From Chloroflexota bacterium (lineage in GTDB: Bacteria; Chloroflexota; Limnocylindria; P2-11E): 44,122 bases of DNA. Below the pieces are notes generated by a model. It was not told the DNA's origin. It made no database searches and saw only the letters and a list, made by a program, of their open reading frames with translations. Where the stretch lies: positions 1 to 44,122 of the forward strand of contig VBFY01000066.1 in the NCBI GenBank assembly GCA_005889405.1, read 5' to 3'. Of the stretch, positions 43,336 through 44,122 are shown piece after piece (the first letter of the stretch is position 1; every line of letters begins with the position of its first letter). Both the position numbers and the translations under genes were made by a program.

Positions 43336-43755
43336 CTAGCCGGAGCGCATCCGCCGGTGCTCGATCGCGGTGCACCGATCCCAGACGACGCCGATCCCGG
43401 CCGCTTCGGCGCGCCGCGCCGCTCCGATGTTGCCGAGGTCGAGCTGGAACCAGATGGCGGGGATCTTCGCGGCGATCGCGTCATCGACGACCGCGTCGAG
43501 GAAGTCGCCGCGACGGAAGATGTCGGCGAGGTCGATGTGCGTCGCCGGCGGAATGTCCGCCAGGTGGTCGTATGCCTGCTCGCCGTCGACGACGGCCCCG
43601 CGCAGCTTCGGATTCACCGGGATGATCCGGAAGCCCTGGCCGCGCAGGTAGCGCGACACGGAGTTGCTCGGCCGTGTGGGATCGGTGGAGTAGCCGACGA
43701 CGGCGATGGTCCGCTCGCCCGTGAGGACGTCATGGATGAGGGCGGCGTCGTTCAT
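43336..43755 (-). CDS. CoA-binding domain protein (YccU-like)
   Basis: The 139-residue product is a single Rossmann-type CoA-binding domain: IAVVGYSTDPTRPSNSVSRYLRGQGFRIIPVNPKL near residues 17-50, HIDLADIFRRGDFLDAVVDDAI, IPAIWFQLDLGNIGAARRAEAAGIGVVWDRCTAIEHRR. This is the YccU family, related to the N-terminal domain of succinyl-CoA synthetase alpha; members bind CoA, but their biological role is not established. The ATG at 43755 gives the family length; the frame extends further upstream without homology. Confidence 0.92.
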   Translation of the reverse strand: MNDAALIHDVLTGERTIAVVGYSTDPTRPSNSVSRYLRGQGFRIIPVNPKLRGAVVDGEQAYDHLADIPPATHIDLADIFRRGDFLDAVVDDAIAAKIPAIWFQLDLGNIGAARRAEAAGIGVVWDRCTAIEHRRMRSG

Positions 43756-43807
43756 TATCTCACGTTGTCGTCGCGCGCGGAAGTCTTGAACGGCGCATCG
43801 TCCGCAG

Positions 43808-43813
43808 GATAAT
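43808..43813 (+). promoter_or_regulatory. Possible -10 element for the gene at the right edge
   Basis: GATAAT lies ten bases before the ATG at 43824. Confidence 0.3.
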
Positions 43814-43823
43814 CGCGAGCGAC

Positions 43824-44122
43824 ATGCCACCACGCGCACCGGTCATCTGGTCGACGATCGCGGTCGGCGGCGAGCGCTTCCACAAGCGTCTCGACGAGCG
43901 ACACCGCGAGCTCTCCGTGCAGGCGAAGCTCCGCGCGCGCACCTACCGGCGCTCGCGTGCGTTACCGACCAGCGAGGAGTCGATACGCCTGCGCGCGGAT
44001 TTCCTGGCGGCACTCGGCCGGCTGTCGTCGTTCGAGACCGCGAGCCTTCGCCTATCGCGCTGCCGCTACACCGTGCAGCTGTCCGAGCGCGCGGACGACA
44101 TCACGCGCGACTACTTCCAGCT
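43824..44122 (+). CDS. Partial gene at the right edge, function unknown
   Basis: From ATG 43824 the frame is open to the end of the window (99 codons). The peptide is rich in Arg, Ala and Leu with likely helices (ERFHKRLDERHRELSVQAKL, RLRADFLAALGRLSSFETA). No family was recognised. It is divergent from the CoA-binding protein and has a possible -10 element; the open frame alone is weak evidence in DNA of this composition. Confidence 0.45.
   Translation, partial: MPPRAPVIWSTIAVGGERFHKRLDERHRELSVQAKLRARTYRRSRALPTSEESIRLRADFLAALGRLSSFETASLRLSRCRYTVQLSERADDITRDYFQ

Overview
The window is a 44.1 kb piece of a GC-rich bacterial chromosome with tightly packed genes. Start codons are very often GTG, and neighbouring genes commonly share 4 bases (ATGA/GTGA) or 1 base (TGATG) at their junctions. 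There is no prophage, plasmid, transposase or CRISPR array. Gene content (UvrABC, RapZ/WhiA, TpiA/GpmI/SecG, Tad-pilus pieces, GlcDEF and Lut modules, and a SelD that itself contains selenocysteine) suggests an uncultured Chloroflexota-type lineage, Limnocylindria/Ellin6529-like at a guess. The high GC, GTG starts and TAnnnT promoters would also fit another deep Terrabacteria group, so the taxonomy is inference.

Layout. 1-2306: an ABC-F ATPase (5' end outside the window) overlapping coaE. 2312-3778 (minus): cpaB and a tadE-like gene, a fragment of a Tad/Flp pilus locus. 3917-9819: a LexA-type SOS box, then uvrB, an unknown membrane protein and uvrA in one operon. 9831-12462: a secreted protein, a CvpA-CAP fusion, a degenerate secretion-ATPase-like protein and an IscA/ErpA-type protein. 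12470-20615 (minus): a six-gene overlapping operon, iclR-glcD-glcE-glcF-permease-lutBA fusion, for 2-hydroxyacid (glycolate/lactate) oxidation. 20645-22959: uvrC and a GNAT acetyltransferase. 23077-28269: an envelope-type cassette of a DUF2089 protein, a DUF4097 protein, a small protein, a three-gene ABC-2 exporter and a YvlD-like membrane protein. 28283-35462: rapZ, whiA, tpiA, gpmI, a GT-C-like membrane protein, secG and a peptide-type solute-binding protein. 35470-44122: two tRNA-Leu genes, a D-aminopeptidase, a DAO-type oxidoreductase, small membrane and lipoprotein genes, selD with an in-frame UGA, a MATE exporter, a LAGLIDADG endonuclease, and small genes up to a partial one at the right edge.

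The main points for a second look are these. selD is read through a UGA codon at 39019-39021 followed by a bacterial SECIS-like hairpin. A 141-bp imperfect palindrome sits in frame inside the ABC-F gene. Three consecutive genes share a short helical SHOCT-like motif upstream of an ABC exporter. A recurrent TAGAAT/TAnnnT element lies 5-11 nt before start codons and tRNA genes, which points to leaderless transcription. LutA and LutB are fused in an operon that also encodes GlcDEF. WhiA is shortened and sits next to rapZ without yvcK. A tRNA-Leu(GAG) with C at position 33 lies beside a homing endonuclease gene.

No database search or folding program was run. Family names rest on recognisable motifs and gene order, and signal peptides, membrane segments and hairpins were judged by eye.
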